Part shown: piece by piece, positions 1 to 9,186 of the stretch
How positions within the stretch are numbered: the first letter of the stretch is position 1
Layout: each line of letters opens with the position of its first letter
Source: Bacteroidales bacterium UBA6229
Lineage (GTDB): Bacteria; Bacteroidota; Bacteroidia; Bacteroidales; F082
Direction of reading: 5' to 3'
Assembly (NCBI GenBank): GCA_002440975.1
Contig: DJWN01000041.1
Location: 1-43,496, forward strand
Length of the DNA: 43,496 nucleotides
Program-made: the position numbers and the translations under genes
Notes under the pieces: generated by a model
What the model was told of the DNA's origin: nothing
Database searches by the model: none
Seen by the model: only the letters and a program-made list of their open reading frames with translations

Positions 1-34
1 CCATTTTTTTTGTGTATTGGTGTGTCAATAATAC

Positions 35-265
35 CTAAAACCAACCAAATTTAAAACTCAGGTTAAAGGAAAATGAATCGAGTGCATCTTTATCAATCTC
101 TGTTACTATTTCATCAAAATTTGCATCCAGTTGCTTGTACCTGAGTGACACCCCATTCGTAAATCTATAGGAAGCCCCTACACCTATTCTAAAAAACTTC
201 ACTACGTTAAATTCAAGATCAACTCCTGGCTCAACCAAAAAAAAGTCGAATATTTTTTTCAACAA
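35..265 (-). pseudogene. C-terminal remnant of an outer-membrane beta-barrel protein
   Basis: The reading frame encodes about 76 residues. It contains the phrase FFLVEPGVDLEFNVVKFFR and ends in the aromatic strand SFKFGWF, which is how the last strands of small Bacteroidota beta-barrel proteins end. Such proteins usually have 200 or more residues and a signal peptide. Here the only possible start is a TTG at 265, there is no signal peptide, and the frame is closed upstream by TGA at 275-277 and TAG at 311-313. The frame between those stops still looks partly coding. I read it as the tail of a decayed gene, or a gene truncated by deletion. The exact family is not recognised. Confidence 0.5.
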
Positions 266-380
266 TTCAAATAATCATAATCTAACTTCAAAAAAACTGT
301 ATGATTTGCCCTATTGCAATAATAACTCCACGAGACCCAATAGATCGGACAATTGAAACAGCCTTTTATTTCCGGCAAAT

Positions 381-407
381 AAAAAAAAACCACCTGAATT
401 CAGATGG
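381..407 (-). terminator. Intrinsic terminator of the ompH gene
   Basis: On the minus strand a 7-bp stem (CCATCTG / CAGGTGG, one G-U pair) with an AATT loop is followed by nine T residues. It lies about 30 bases past the stop codon of the second ompH gene and closes the envelope block. Confidence 0.8.
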
Positions 408-436
408 CTTTATCAAATATTTTAAAAAAAAATTGG

Positions 437-952
437 CTACTTAATACCAAGTTTCGTTTTCACTTTTGCAGTTACATTATCAGCACCTGATCCAATATGA
501 AGCAGCACACCTGTTGCAGAATCAATGATATAGGTGTAACCATTTTCGGTTCCAACATCTTCGATGGCTTTTTTCACCTTATCAATAAGTGGTGTGAGCA
601 ATTCATTTCTGCGTTCGCTATAATCCATATCTGCATTTTGCTGAAAATCCTGAATCCTGGTTTGTAAATCCGTAAGTTCCTTTTCTTTCGACTGACGAAT
701 CAGATTCGACATGGTAGCCAGATTGTTTTGGTAGTCAGTAAGTTTAGTCTGATACTCAGTGGCCATGGCACGCAGTTCGTTTTCGAGCTGCTGCTCGAAT
801 TGTCTTAACTTATTCTCGATGGTGTCGCGCTCCGGCATCATTCCCATAAGCTCGTTTGAATCAACATATCCGATTTTGAGTGTCTGTGCCTGCCCAAAGC
901 TGGCTAAACCAACCAAAACAACGACTAGTAATACTTTTGTTAAAATTTTCAT
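437..952 (-). CDS. Periplasmic chaperone Skp/OmpH family (second copy)
   Basis: This 171-residue protein has a signal peptide (residues 1 to about 22, ending GQAQ). An OmpH core follows, starting IGYVDSNELM, then a long charged coiled coil rich in Q, E, R and K (about 45-115). A conserved C-terminal half (VKKAIEDVGTENGYTYIID) completes it. Skp/OmpH proteins form trimers that hold unfolded outer-membrane proteins in the periplasm for delivery to BamA. It lies downstream of bamA and a first ompH, an arrangement common in Bacteroidota. A TAnnTTTG box 41 bases upstream suggests it can be transcribed separately. The family is clear; which clients this copy serves is not known. Confidence 0.93.
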   Translation of the reverse strand: MKILTKVLLVVVLVGLASFGQAQTLKIGYVDSNELMGMMPERDTIENKLRQFEQQLENELRAMATEYQTKLTDYQNNLATMSNLIRQSKEKELTDLQTRIQDFQQNADMDYSERRNELLTPLIDKVKKAIEDVGTENGYTYIIDSATGVLLHIGSGADNVTAKVKTKLGIK

Positions 953-992
953 TTTCTGATTTCTGGAGATTAATAACTAATTTTTTAAGACG

Positions 993-1000
993 CAAATGTA
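993..1000 (-). promoter_or_regulatory. Candidate -7 box upstream of the second ompH
   Basis: The minus strand reads TACATTTGCG, matching the Bacteroidota -7 consensus TAnnTTTG. It is 41 bases before the start codon. No clear -33 TTG is seen. Confidence 0.55.
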
Positions 1001-1068
1001 GAAATTATTTCGATAACTTACTTAAAAAAAGCACAGTTGCAAATATTGCTTAACATGCTTTAACGCTT

Positions 1069-1623
1069 TTATTTTCTGTCTTCACGCCTTACCGTTTGCA
1101 TCACATTGCCAATCTCATCAAGCACATCGTCCGAAATATCAAACTTATCGCTTGCATACAACATGGTGGCACCAGCCGCTTTGTCGAAAACAAAAGCGTA
1201 ATTACGAGTCTCGGCAATGTCCTGAATGGCATTAAATACTTTTTCCTGAATAGGCTGCACCAATTCGTTTCGTTTCTTAAACAATTCACCTTCCGGACCA
1301 AAATATTTCATCTGAAGGTCTTTTACCGCCTGCTCTTTTTTGATGATCTCGTCTTCACGTTTACGTTTCATATCTTCGGGCAAAAGCACTGATTCTGTTT
1401 GATAATCCCGATACATCTTTTCAACGATTTCGTACTGTCCTTTTATCTCTTTCTCCCAGCGCTCCGAAAGCACATCCAACTCGGCCTGTGCATCTGAATA
1501 TTCCGGAATATTATTCAAAATATACTCTGTATCAACATATCCAAAACGCTGATTTTGTGCTTGAACCGACATCAAACCGGTAAACATTAAAACGATGAGT
1601 GTTACAATTGCTTTATTTTTCAT
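1069..1623 (-). CDS. Periplasmic chaperone Skp/OmpH family (first copy)
   Basis: This 184-residue protein has a signal peptide ending SVQAQ at about residue 22. The OmpH core starts with RFGYVDTEYIL, followed by a coiled-coil arm (about 45-115) and a C-terminal globular half (KVFNAIQDIAETRNYAFVFD). The predicted role is to chaperone outer-membrane proteins to the Bam complex. It starts 50 bases after bamA in the same direction with no terminator between, so it is probably co-transcribed. It differs clearly in sequence from the neighbouring second copy, so the duplication is old. Confidence 0.93.
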   Translation of the reverse strand: MKNKAIVTLIVLMFTGLMSVQAQNQRFGYVDTEYILNNIPEYSDAQAELDVLSERWEKEIKGQYEIVEKMYRDYQTESVLLPEDMKRKREDEIIKKEQAVKDLQMKYFGPEGELFKKRNELVQPIQEKVFNAIQDIAETRNYAFVFDKAAGATMLYASDKFDISDDVLDEIGNVMQTVRREDRK

Positions 1624-1673
1624 AGCCTTTAATTTTAGATTATTTGTTTCAAACCAAAAAGCCTGCCAAAGTT

Positions 1674-4331
1674 TTAATCAAGGGATTGGTTTATGGAGAA
1701 ATGGAACTGACTTCCGTTTGCATTGGGGATTCCCGGGATATCATCAAAGCCATAGCCCCAGTCGAGACCCAAGATACCAAACATTGGCAAAAACACCCTG
1801 ATACCAGCACCGGCCGACCGTTTCACATCAAAAGGATTGAAGTTGTCGAATCCAAGCCACGAATTACCAGCTTCAAGAAAAGTGAGCGCATAAATGGTAG
1901 CACTTGGATTAAGCGAGAGTGGATAGCGCAGTTCAAGGGTATATTTACTATAGATGTTTCCGCCTATGTTGCGGTCTTTATAATAAAAAGGTGTAATGGT
2001 TTCGTTGCCATATCCACGCATCGCAATGATTTCGCGCCCATCGAGGTTGTTATATCCCGAAAGGCCATCACCTCCGAGGTAAAAGCGCTGGAAAGGAGTA
2101 ACACCAATATCCTTGTTATAATAACCCAGGAAACCAAACTTCAAACGTGTGGCAAGCACCAGCTTGGGCAAGGTTTCGACATAAAGCGAGGTATTAAGTT
2201 TCCATTTATGATACTCCACCCATTTAAATTTCTCGTTCTCATCTAAGCTGCTATAATCCTTTCCACTAAATGCCGAATAAGGCGGAGTTAACTCAAGCGA
2301 CAAACTCACATCTGAGCCAGATCGCGGGAAAATCGGCTGACTGATTGAATTACGTCCAAATACAACATTATAACTGAACACATTAAAAAATCCTGTTCCG
2401 GTTCCAACGCTAAAAATCTGCGAATAATTTTTCAGGTCATAGCGCATCAGGTTGGCTGCCTGATAGAGGGTAAAAAAGTCGTCGGGCCACCGCAAACGCT
2501 TACCAATGCCAAGGGTGAGACCATCAATTTTAAAAGTAGCCCGGTTGGTATCTGATTTGGGCAACTCATTAGAATATAAGGAGTGGTAATAGGAAACCGT
2601 TAGCGAAGTAGGCTTGCGGCCTCCAAGCCAGGGCTCGGTAAATGAAAAGCTATAACTCAAGTAGCCTTTTCCGTATGTTTGCAGGCGTATCGAAAGCTTT
2701 TGTCCATCACCCGATGGTATTGGCCTCCAGGCTTCTTTTTTAAATACATTCCTAAGGGAAAAATTGTTGAATGACAGACCCAATGTCCCAATTATTCGTC
2801 CATAGCCCCAACCCCCGCTCAACTCAATCTGGTCGGCTGAGATTTCCTCTACTGTATATGAAATATCAACAGTGCCATCTGCCTGATTTGGCTGGACATC
2901 TGGCACAATCGTTTCAGGATTAAAATACCGAAGTTGTGCCAGCTCACGTGTTGTACGAATGATGTCGGCCCTACTGAATAACTGCCCCGGCATGGTGCGC
3001 AATTCGCGAATCACTACATGATCATTTGTTTTTGTGTTGCCCTTGATAGTAACTTTGCTGATACGTGCCTGTTTTCCTTCACGGATGCGAATCTCAAGGT
3101 CAATTGAATCATTTTCAACCAACACTTCTATCGGTTCGGCCATAAAAAACAAATATCCATCATCCATATACAACGAACTCACATCCAATCCATTAGGATT
3201 ATATGAAAGGTTCGTTGAAAGTAATTCCTTATTATAAACATCACCAGATTTGATACCTAGCAATGTGCTTAAAAATTCGCTATCGTATTTTGTATTTCCA
3301 ACCCAATTTATACTTCTGAAATAATACCGTTCACCTTCGTTGATCTTCAATTTTAATCCCAGGCTGTTATCTGCCAACCTGTAAATTGAATCACTTATAA
3401 TACTTGCATCACGATAGCCTTTTGCATTATACTTATCAATGATGGCACGTTTATCGTTCTTGAAATTTTCCTGAATAAACTTGGAGGATTTAAAAATGCG
3501 GGGCCGAAAATTTTCAGTAAAATAATTCTTAAATTGTCCAATTGCACTCAAAGGCCTCAGGTTCAACAACTCCCAGGAAGTATTTACAACCATAGGTCCC
3601 AGTGGATTTAAGGGGTCAAGAACTCCTTTCTTCTTTGTTTCCTTCATTGCTGCCAACACCTGATCATCGGAGAGATCGCTATTTCCTTCAACGAGAATCT
3701 CACCTATTTTGACCTTGTTATTCTTATCGACCTTGATCAGCATGTCCACATAATTCTCCCGTGTTTCATCAGGGATTTGTTCGATGTGAACTTCAGTATC
3801 CAGAAAACCTTTCTCGGCAAAATGATCTTTAATAATATCTCTGGTTCTAACAATCAGGTGATCAGTAGCAACATCTCCCCTGGTAAGGTTAATCTTAGAG
3901 CGGATATCATCGGCCTCGCCCTTGCGCAGGCCTTCGAAAGAAAAACGTGAAACCCGGGGTCGTTCCTTTAGATGTATTTCAAGAAAAATTCTTTTTCCGA
4001 CCACCTCAGAGGCATAAATTGCCACATCCTCAAATAAACCCTGATCCCAGAGTTTACGAATGGCATCGGTTATCGGATCGCCGGGAATTTTAATATTCTG
4101 CCCGACAGACAGTCCCGAAAGCATGATTAAAACATTCTGATCGAGGTATTTAACCCCTTCAACCTTGATGCCTCCAATCTCGTAGTCTTTGGGTTTACTA
4201 TAATCAAAAGCAGAAAGGTCGGAACCGATCTGAATCTGAGCCTGAATTGATACAGAACTGAAAAGACCAAAAGCTAACAATAAATATACCAACAGTTTAT
4301 GTGCCGACAACGGCAATACTTTTATCCTCAT
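1674..4331 (-). CDS. bamA: Outer-membrane protein assembly factor BamA
   Basis: This is an 885-residue Omp85 protein. A signal peptide (about 1-32, ending SIQAQ) comes first. A periplasmic region of repeated POTRA domains follows to about residue 490, with phrases such as IGGIKVEGVKYLDQNVL, KIGEILVEGN and ARISKVTIKGNTKT. A C-terminal 16-strand-type barrel holds the typical late motif LDWGYGFDD near the end. BamA folds and inserts outer-membrane proteins. Its start overlaps the stop of uppS by four bases (ATGA), so translation is probably coupled. At about 885 residues it is longer than the E. coli protein (810), as is usual in this phylum. The barrel ends without a terminal aromatic residue (NQSLD). 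Confidence 0.96.
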   Translation of the reverse strand: MRIKVLPLSAHKLLVYLLLAFGLFSSVSIQAQIQIGSDLSAFDYSKPKDYEIGGIKVEGVKYLDQNVLIMLSGLSVGQNIKIPGDPITDAIRKLWDQGLFEDVAIYASEVVGKRIFLEIHLKERPRVSRFSFEGLRKGEADDIRSKINLTRGDVATDHLIVRTRDIIKDHFAEKGFLDTEVHIEQIPDETRENYVDMLIKVDKNNKVKIGEILVEGNSDLSDDQVLAAMKETKKKGVLDPLNPLGPMVVNTSWELLNLRPLSAIGQFKNYFTENFRPRIFKSSKFIQENFKNDKRAIIDKYNAKGYRDASIISDSIYRLADNSLGLKLKINEGERYYFRSINWVGNTKYDSEFLSTLLGIKSGDVYNKELLSTNLSYNPNGLDVSSLYMDDGYLFFMAEPIEVLVENDSIDLEIRIREGKQARISKVTIKGNTKTNDHVVIRELRTMPGQLFSRADIIRTTRELAQLRYFNPETIVPDVQPNQADGTVDISYTVEEISADQIELSGGWGYGRIIGTLGLSFNNFSLRNVFKKEAWRPIPSGDGQKLSIRLQTYGKGYLSYSFSFTEPWLGGRKPTSLTVSYYHSLYSNELPKSDTNRATFKIDGLTLGIGKRLRWPDDFFTLYQAANLMRYDLKNYSQIFSVGTGTGFFNVFSYNVVFGRNSISQPIFPRSGSDVSLSLELTPPYSAFSGKDYSSLDENEKFKWVEYHKWKLNTSLYVETLPKLVLATRLKFGFLGYYNKDIGVTPFQRFYLGGDGLSGYNNLDGREIIAMRGYGNETITPFYYKDRNIGGNIYSKYTLELRYPLSLNPSATIYALTFLEAGNSWLGFDNFNPFDVKRSAGAGIRVFLPMFGILGLDWGYGFDDIPGIPNANGSQFHFSINQSLD

Positions 4332-5104
4332 TCCTTATTATTCTGCTTTGTAATTTGTTCACTTGTTTTCCCGAACCTTCGCTCGCGACATTGAAAGTCG
4401 ATGATGGCTTCGTAAAGGTCGGCTTTTCGAAATTCCGGCCAGAATTTCTTACTAAAATATAATTCTGCATAGGCAATCTGCCAAAGCATGAAATTGCTCA
4501 AACGGGTCTCACCACTCGTGCGGATGAGTAATTCCGGATCGGGCATGCCATAAGTGGTCAGGAAACGCTCAATACAATGCTGATCAACATCTCCGGCTTT
4601 CAATTCACCATGCTCCACTTTTGCTGCCAACTTTCGGGCTGCCTGAATGATCTCCCATCTGCTGGAGTAACTTAGTGCCAGGGTTAGCGTCATCCGATCG
4701 TTATGACTGGTTTGATCCATCGCCCTTAATAAATGCTCTTTGTTGAGCTTAGGCAGGCTATCCAAATCGCCAATGGCATTGAGACGAATATTGTTTTTGT
4801 TCAAAGTAACCACTTCATCTTTAATAGTTTGCAAAAGCAACCGCATCAATGCATTTACTTCCATCCGGGGACGTGTCCAGTTTTCGGTTGAAAAGGCATA
4901 AAGTGTGAGGTAAGAAACTCCAAGTTCGGCAGCAGATTCAGCTGCTTCGCGAACAGCAGTTACACCGCTTTGATGGCCAAAAATTCTTGGCTTTCCCTTG
5001 CTCTTTGCCCAACGACCATTGCCATCCATGATGATGGCAATATGTTTTGGAAGTCGTTCAAGATCAATCTTCTCTTTCAAGCTCGTATGTAAGTGCTCTG
5101 ACAT
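4328..5104 (-). CDS. uppS: Undecaprenyl (polyprenyl) diphosphate synthase
   Basis: This 258-residue cis-prenyltransferase adds isopentenyl units to farnesyl diphosphate to make the lipid carrier for peptidoglycan and surface glycans. The signature HIAIIMDGNGRWAK is at residues 21-34, with catalytic Asp27. The other conserved blocks are FGHQSG, LTLYAFSTENW and, near the C-terminus, LIRTSGETRLSNFMLWQ followed by AELYF. Length and motif order are normal. It lies nine bases downstream of porG and overlaps bamA by four bases, so the three are one transcription unit. Confidence 0.97.
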   Translation of the reverse strand: MSEHLHTSLKEKIDLERLPKHIAIIMDGNGRWAKSKGKPRIFGHQSGVTAVREAAESAAELGVSYLTLYAFSTENWTRPRMEVNALMRLLLQTIKDEVVTLNKNNIRLNAIGDLDSLPKLNKEHLLRAMDQTSHNDRMTLTLALSYSSRWEIIQAARKLAAKVEHGELKAGDVDQHCIERFLTTYGMPDPELLIRTSGETRLSNFMLWQIAYAELYFSKKFWPEFRKADLYEAIIDFQCRERRFGKTSEQITKQNNKE

Positions 5105-5113
5105 GCAGTATTA

Positions 5114-5932
5114 TCAGTGGTTAGTTTGATTAAAATTATCACAACGTTGTTTTCCTCTCAGATCAAATTTGTAGGTAAGTGTAACACCCGCATAGCTAAA
5201 CCAATCCCTGGTGCTTTCGTCGCCACGTTTCATGCCGGCATCAAAACTGTCGGCAGGATCGGCATACTTTTGCTTGGCCAATGGCAAGGAAGCATAGGTT
5301 GTGCTTACATCATCCAGATAATCAGTAAAGGTCTTGTGTATGCGCCATTCAACAGCCAATCCAACACGTTTTCCCAAACTGTATTTTACCCCTATCCCAA
5401 AAGGAATAGAAAATGAGAATTTACTATAAGGTGCCGGCCCCAGTCGGTTACCGTTTGAGTCTGTATCCTGCTGGCCTTCAGTTCCAATGGATTGCAGATC
5501 AGTGCCATCAGGATGCTTCGGATTGAATGAAAACACTGATACGCCCCCAAAAATATAAGGCGTAACGTAATCTCTTTTACTTCCGGTAAAATAATCTAAG
5601 AAGTTAAACTCGGCGATCAGACTAAAGTCATTCACCCGGGTTTCAAAAGCAAGCTTGCGTTTTGCGTTAAATTTAACAATGGTATCATTGCCAACAAGTT
5701 TGCCCATTGTGATGCTGGCTCTGACAGTCCAGCGGGTATTTATATTATAGCGTGCTATCAAACCGAAAGCCGGTTCGGGCTGGCTGAATTGTTTAGCTGG
5801 ATTGATATCACCAACATAATAATTTACACCTCCAAAAAGACCAACTTCCAGATCCTGTGCCTGTTGTACACTCGGAAGAAGTAAAAATCCAATCAGTAGT
5901 AAACCTAAAAAAGCTTTTTGGCTATTCATCAT
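5114..5932 (-). CDS. porG: T9SS outer-membrane component PorG (DUF6089 family)
   Basis: This 272-residue protein has a signal peptide (ending VQQAQ near residue 26) and a small eight-strand-type beta barrel. Typical phrases are EVGLFGGVNYYVGDINP, AEFNFLDYF, TPYIFGGVSVFSFNP and FSIPFGIGVKYSLG. These match the DUF6089 family, which includes PorG, the outer-membrane partner of the PorK/PorN ring of the type IX secretion system. The position next to uppS, bamA and two ompH genes matches the Porphyromonas gingivalis porG locus as I recall it. Two probable T9SS substrates elsewhere in the window fit this role. The family is well supported; the PorG name rests on family and gene order. Confidence 0.78.
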   Translation of the reverse strand: MMNSQKAFLGLLLIGFLLLPSVQQAQDLEVGLFGGVNYYVGDINPAKQFSQPEPAFGLIARYNINTRWTVRASITMGKLVGNDTIVKFNAKRKLAFETRVNDFSLIAEFNFLDYFTGSKRDYVTPYIFGGVSVFSFNPKHPDGTDLQSIGTEGQQDTDSNGNRLGPAPYSKFSFSIPFGIGVKYSLGKRVGLAVEWRIHKTFTDYLDDVSTTYASLPLAKQKYADPADSFDAGMKRGDESTRDWFSYAGVTLTYKFDLRGKQRCDNFNQTNH

Positions 5933-6010
5933 ATTGTTTCATACCATCCTGTTGCTGTGCAATAAAATAAAAAATACTGATTAACAATTTATTGTCAAAT
6001 TGATGGTTTG

Positions 6011-6018
6011 CAAAATTA
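6011..6018 (-). promoter_or_regulatory. Candidate -7 box of the porG-uppS-bamA operon
   Basis: The minus strand reads TAATTTTGCA, a full match to TAnnTTTG, 79 bases before the porG start and just past the nadK stop codon. Confidence 0.6.
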
Positions 6019-6043
6019 TCATTTTTTTTAAGTCTAAGCCTCA

Positions 6044-6922
6044 TTAATTTCTGATATCAAGCCCCCACAAAAGCTTTTCCCTTATTGTTCCAAAAAAATC
6101 CTTGGCTTCCATGGCCACCATATTCAAATCAAAAGGTGCTTTTCGAATGATGATGTCAACTGAGTCGTCCATATCTGCCATCCGCGAGTCCATGCTAAGT
6201 GTATAAGATGTGTGGCGGCCTGCTACGCGTAACTTAATCAGGCTATCGTCGGGTATAACGATAGGACGTACGCTTAAATTGTGCGTAGCTATTGGTGTTA
6301 TAACAAAACTGGACGACTGCGGAGCTAAAATGGGGCCACCTGCGCTTAAGGAATATGCCGTCGACCCCGTTGGGGTTGCAACTATCAATCCATCAGCCCA
6401 ATAAGCATTGACAAAATAATCATTCACATACACTTGTACAACAATGAGTGAGGTAGTCTCCTTGCGGAAAACGGTGAGTTCATTTAAAGCATAATTGACC
6501 ACAGGGAACAAATCGTCAGGCTTTTCGAGTGCTATCAAGCTTCTTTTTTCGAGTGTATAATTGCCATTAATAACCTGATTTATTGCCCATTCAATTTCAT
6601 TCTTTGAGATACTGGACAAAAACCCAAGCCTGCCCATATTTATCCCCAAAACCGGAATACCCGATTCTCGTATCAGAGGAAGTGTATCAAGCAAAGTGCC
6701 GTCACCCCCGATTGAAAATACCATATCAGCCGAAGCCGATAAATCCTGATGGGCATCAAAAACATCAACCGTAACACCTTGTAAAACAGAGATTTTTATT
6801 AACTCATAAAAGGGTCGATAAACCATTAAATCAACATGATGCTGAAGCAAACCTTCGACCAATTGTTTTAAAAATGGCGTGCGATCTCCACTGAAACTTT
6901 TACCAAAAAGTGCAATTTTCAT
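6044..6922 (-). CDS. nadK: NAD kinase
   Basis: This 292-residue cytosolic enzyme phosphorylates NAD to NADP. The catalytic GGDGT motif is at residues 72-76 (Asp74 is the predicted general base). It is followed by a glycine-rich segment (INMGRLGFLS), the NELTVFRKETTSL block and the highly conserved DGLIVATPTGSTAYSLSAGGP. Length is normal for the family. It is separated from porG by 111 bases holding a promoter-like box, so it probably forms its own unit. A weak box (CAAGGTTA on the plus strand at 6951-6958) precedes it. Confidence 0.97.
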   Translation of the reverse strand: MKIALFGKSFSGDRTPFLKQLVEGLLQHHVDLMVYRPFYELIKISVLQGVTVDVFDAHQDLSASADMVFSIGGDGTLLDTLPLIRESGIPVLGINMGRLGFLSSISKNEIEWAINQVINGNYTLEKRSLIALEKPDDLFPVVNYALNELTVFRKETTSLIVVQVYVNDYFVNAYWADGLIVATPTGSTAYSLSAGGPILAPQSSSFVITPIATHNLSVRPIVIPDDSLIKLRVAGRHTSYTLSMDSRMADMDDSVDIIIRKAPFDLNMVAMEAKDFFGTIREKLLWGLDIRN

Positions 6923-7088
6923 CGTTTATAAAAATAAGCCCGACAAGTCGCAAGGTTACGAAATTTAATGCATTCAATTGCTGATTTAACATTTTTTACA
7001 CTATGCTATTCGGTTTCGAACCAAGTGTGACGTCTATTACAAATCAATTACAAAGAAGTCCAACTAAATCAAGCACCCGAAAACAAAT

Positions 7089-8519
7089 TTAAATAGGTGC
7101 CATAAAATGAACAAAAAACCCAAATTCATTCAAACGATTTCGGGAATATTCGAACCTGAAAACCATATCGTAATATGTAACCAGATCGAGGCCTATCCCG
7201 GTACCAATTAACAACTTATTATTCAATGAATTTGTTGGATCAGGAATCATGGCTCCTGCATAACCCATATCTAAAAACAAATTCAAATAGGCTGCATAAT
7301 GTATCTTACTAAATTTTTCGGTGGGGATAAGTGGCAAATTACGCACTTTAGGTTTTATCACATTGAATTTCAAATTGTTTTTAAAAATTCCAAAATTATC
7401 CCCATCAATCACATAAAGCTCATAGGATCGCACAAAGTCATTCTGAAAACCGAGTGCCTTTCTCAAATAGTAAGGTTGGGTTTTGCCACCCGAAAATTTT
7501 GCCATAACACTTGAAGCCCAGTACCAGCGCCCTGAAATGGGAGTGTACCAATCGAAGGTTGTCTTGGCGTAATGAAAATCAGGGGAGGTAGTTGAACAAC
7601 CAAAACCAAACCGCATAAATTCAAAATCAAAGTAATAACCTTCAATAGGATACGCCTTATTATCCCTATAATCATGTTTAAAAATATATTGAAGTGCCAA
7701 AAAGGATGATTTATGACCCTCAGCAGCCATAAAATCAGGATTAAGTCCAATCAACGAATCAGCAAAAGAATAGCGATCAAAACTCAGGTAGAGAAAATGT
7801 GAGTTACGGTATCCGATCCGATAACTAAAAATGGCCTTCAAAAAGAGTCTTTCCTGGGCATAGCCGGTTTCATTTTTGTAATAAAGTTGTTCGTTATCAA
7901 TAGTTCTGTAGGCAATTTCACGACTACGGGAATATCCGCCTTCAATCCCAATACCAAAATTTTGTTTCGCAGTGAGGTAAGGAATTTCGTAGAGTAATGA
8001 ATAGTTTTGATTATATCCGGCACGCAGCAAGAGTTGCAGCTTTTCCATCCTTCCTCTGAAGTTGTTATGCGTAATAAATGCCCCGTAATTTACCCGGTTA
8101 AAATCCTTGGTTTGCCACCAGGAGTTAAAGTTGCGGTCGGCCAGCTCAAAAATTGGCAAAGGCCAGATATACCAACGCTCTATCACGCTGATTTTGATGT
8201 TTATAAGAGCTTTGTCTTTTTCGTCCGGTATCAAATCAACATAAACAAAATTGAATAGTGACCGATTCATTAAATTCTCGCGCGATAAGGTAGCGAGCTC
8301 ACACAGTTCTGAAAAAGTAAGCTTTTGACCTGATTGAAACTCCAACTCCCTGAATATGATTTTGTCGCGGGTTACATCGTTTCCGCTCAAACTAATATCT
8401 CCAATGCTAATCAATTTATTATCATTAATTTCGCAATCGTAAATATTATTTGCAACTCTAATCTGACCTCCGACTGTCGCCACCACCATCAAAGCAAGAA
8501 ACAAGAGGAAAACTCTCAT
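7089..8519 (-). CDS. BamA/TamA-like outer-membrane protein with one POTRA domain
   Basis: This 476-residue protein has a short signal peptide (ending near GQIR, residue 20). A single POTRA-like domain follows (about 38-115, with IGDISLSGNDVTRDKIIFREL and SRENLMNRSLFNFVYVDLIP). The rest is a beta barrel whose repeats include FKHDYRDNKAYPIEGYYFDFEF, a typical Omp85 barrel phrase, and GTGIGLDLVTYYDMVFRFEYS near the C-terminus. It is distinct from the full BamA in the same window. Its stop-start overlap with the upstream CBS gene (ATGA) suggests one operon with rsgA. Function is unknown; the superfamily includes assembly factors and lipid or protein transporters. Calling it TamA would go beyond the evidence. 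Confidence 0.8.
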   Translation of the reverse strand: MRVFLLFLALMVVATVGGQIRVANNIYDCEINDNKLISIGDISLSGNDVTRDKIIFRELEFQSGQKLTFSELCELATLSRENLMNRSLFNFVYVDLIPDEKDKALINIKISVIERWYIWPLPIFELADRNFNSWWQTKDFNRVNYGAFITHNNFRGRMEKLQLLLRAGYNQNYSLLYEIPYLTAKQNFGIGIEGGYSRSREIAYRTIDNEQLYYKNETGYAQERLFLKAIFSYRIGYRNSHFLYLSFDRYSFADSLIGLNPDFMAAEGHKSSFLALQYIFKHDYRDNKAYPIEGYYFDFEFMRFGFGCSTTSPDFHYAKTTFDWYTPISGRWYWASSVMAKFSGGKTQPYYLRKALGFQNDFVRSYELYVIDGDNFGIFKNNLKFNVIKPKVRNLPLIPTEKFSKIHYAAYLNLFLDMGYAGAMIPDPTNSLNNKLLIGTGIGLDLVTYYDMVFRFEYSRNRLNEFGFFVHFMAPI

Positions 8520-9178
8520 ATATTTAAATAATTCATCAGCGATTCGTAACGATCGCGAAGGTCATCCTGATCAGAGTGCTCGCTATAAAAAGCAATGATC
8601 TGATATTGAAATCGGTTAAAAGTTTGAAGGATGGGTTCGATGTTTATTTTATTCAGCTTAAGGGAAACCTGCAACATTGACGAATCCTCATCCGAACGCG
8701 TAAACACACTTAAAATTTTCGCGTCATTATCCTCCACCAGTCGTGCAATTTCCGAAAGCATATAACTATTGGCCGGCATCTCAAGCACGATCACACCGCC
8801 GGGTTCGGCCAAGGCATAGGATTGCGCAAAATGTTCCAATAAAGACTGCAAAGTGATACAACCCAGATAGTTTTGATGTTCGTCCAACACCGGAATCAAA
8901 CTAAGCTTATAATCATCCATCACCCTGAGTGCATCAAATATATGCTGATAATCATACACATAGGGCTTACTCAATGATAATTTATGGCTTCCAATGGGCT
9001 CGTCCAGGTGATTGTAATCATAAATATCAAACTCTGAGAGCAATCCCAGAAAACGCGACTCATTTACAATTGGCACATGCATTACCCTAAGATCCTCCAT
9101 CCAGCTGAGTGCAGTACGGGCCGTATCGCTTGTTCGCAAAGGCATAACGCCATCAGTAATCATGTGTTTGGCAATCAT
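8516..9178 (-). CDS. CBS-domain protein
   Basis: This 220-residue cytosolic protein has two CBS motifs in the first 125 or so residues. The first runs from MITDGVMPLRTSDTAR to VNESRFLGLLSEFD and the second from PYVYDYQHIFDALRVM to VLDEHQNYLGCITLQ. CBS pairs bind adenine nucleotides and usually act as energy sensors. The C-terminal 90 residues look like a small alpha/beta ACT-like fold (GGVIVLEMPANSYMLSEIARLVEDN), similar to AcuB-type proteins. It is eight bases downstream of rsgA and overlaps the barrel gene by four bases. The partner it regulates cannot be seen from the sequence. Confidence 0.88.
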   Translation of the reverse strand: MIAKHMITDGVMPLRTSDTARTALSWMEDLRVMHVPIVNESRFLGLLSEFDIYDYNHLDEPIGSHKLSLSKPYVYDYQHIFDALRVMDDYKLSLIPVLDEHQNYLGCITLQSLLEHFAQSYALAEPGGVIVLEMPANSYMLSEIARLVEDNDAKILSVFTRSDEDSSMLQVSLKLNKINIEPILQTFNRFQYQIIAFYSEHSDQDDLRDRYESLMNYLNI

Positions 9179-9186
9179 TTCAGATT

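Noticed and set aside
7012..7022. Palindrome GGTTTCGAACC between nadK and the barrel gene as terminator
   Set aside because: Only four pairs around a three-base loop and no T tract follow.
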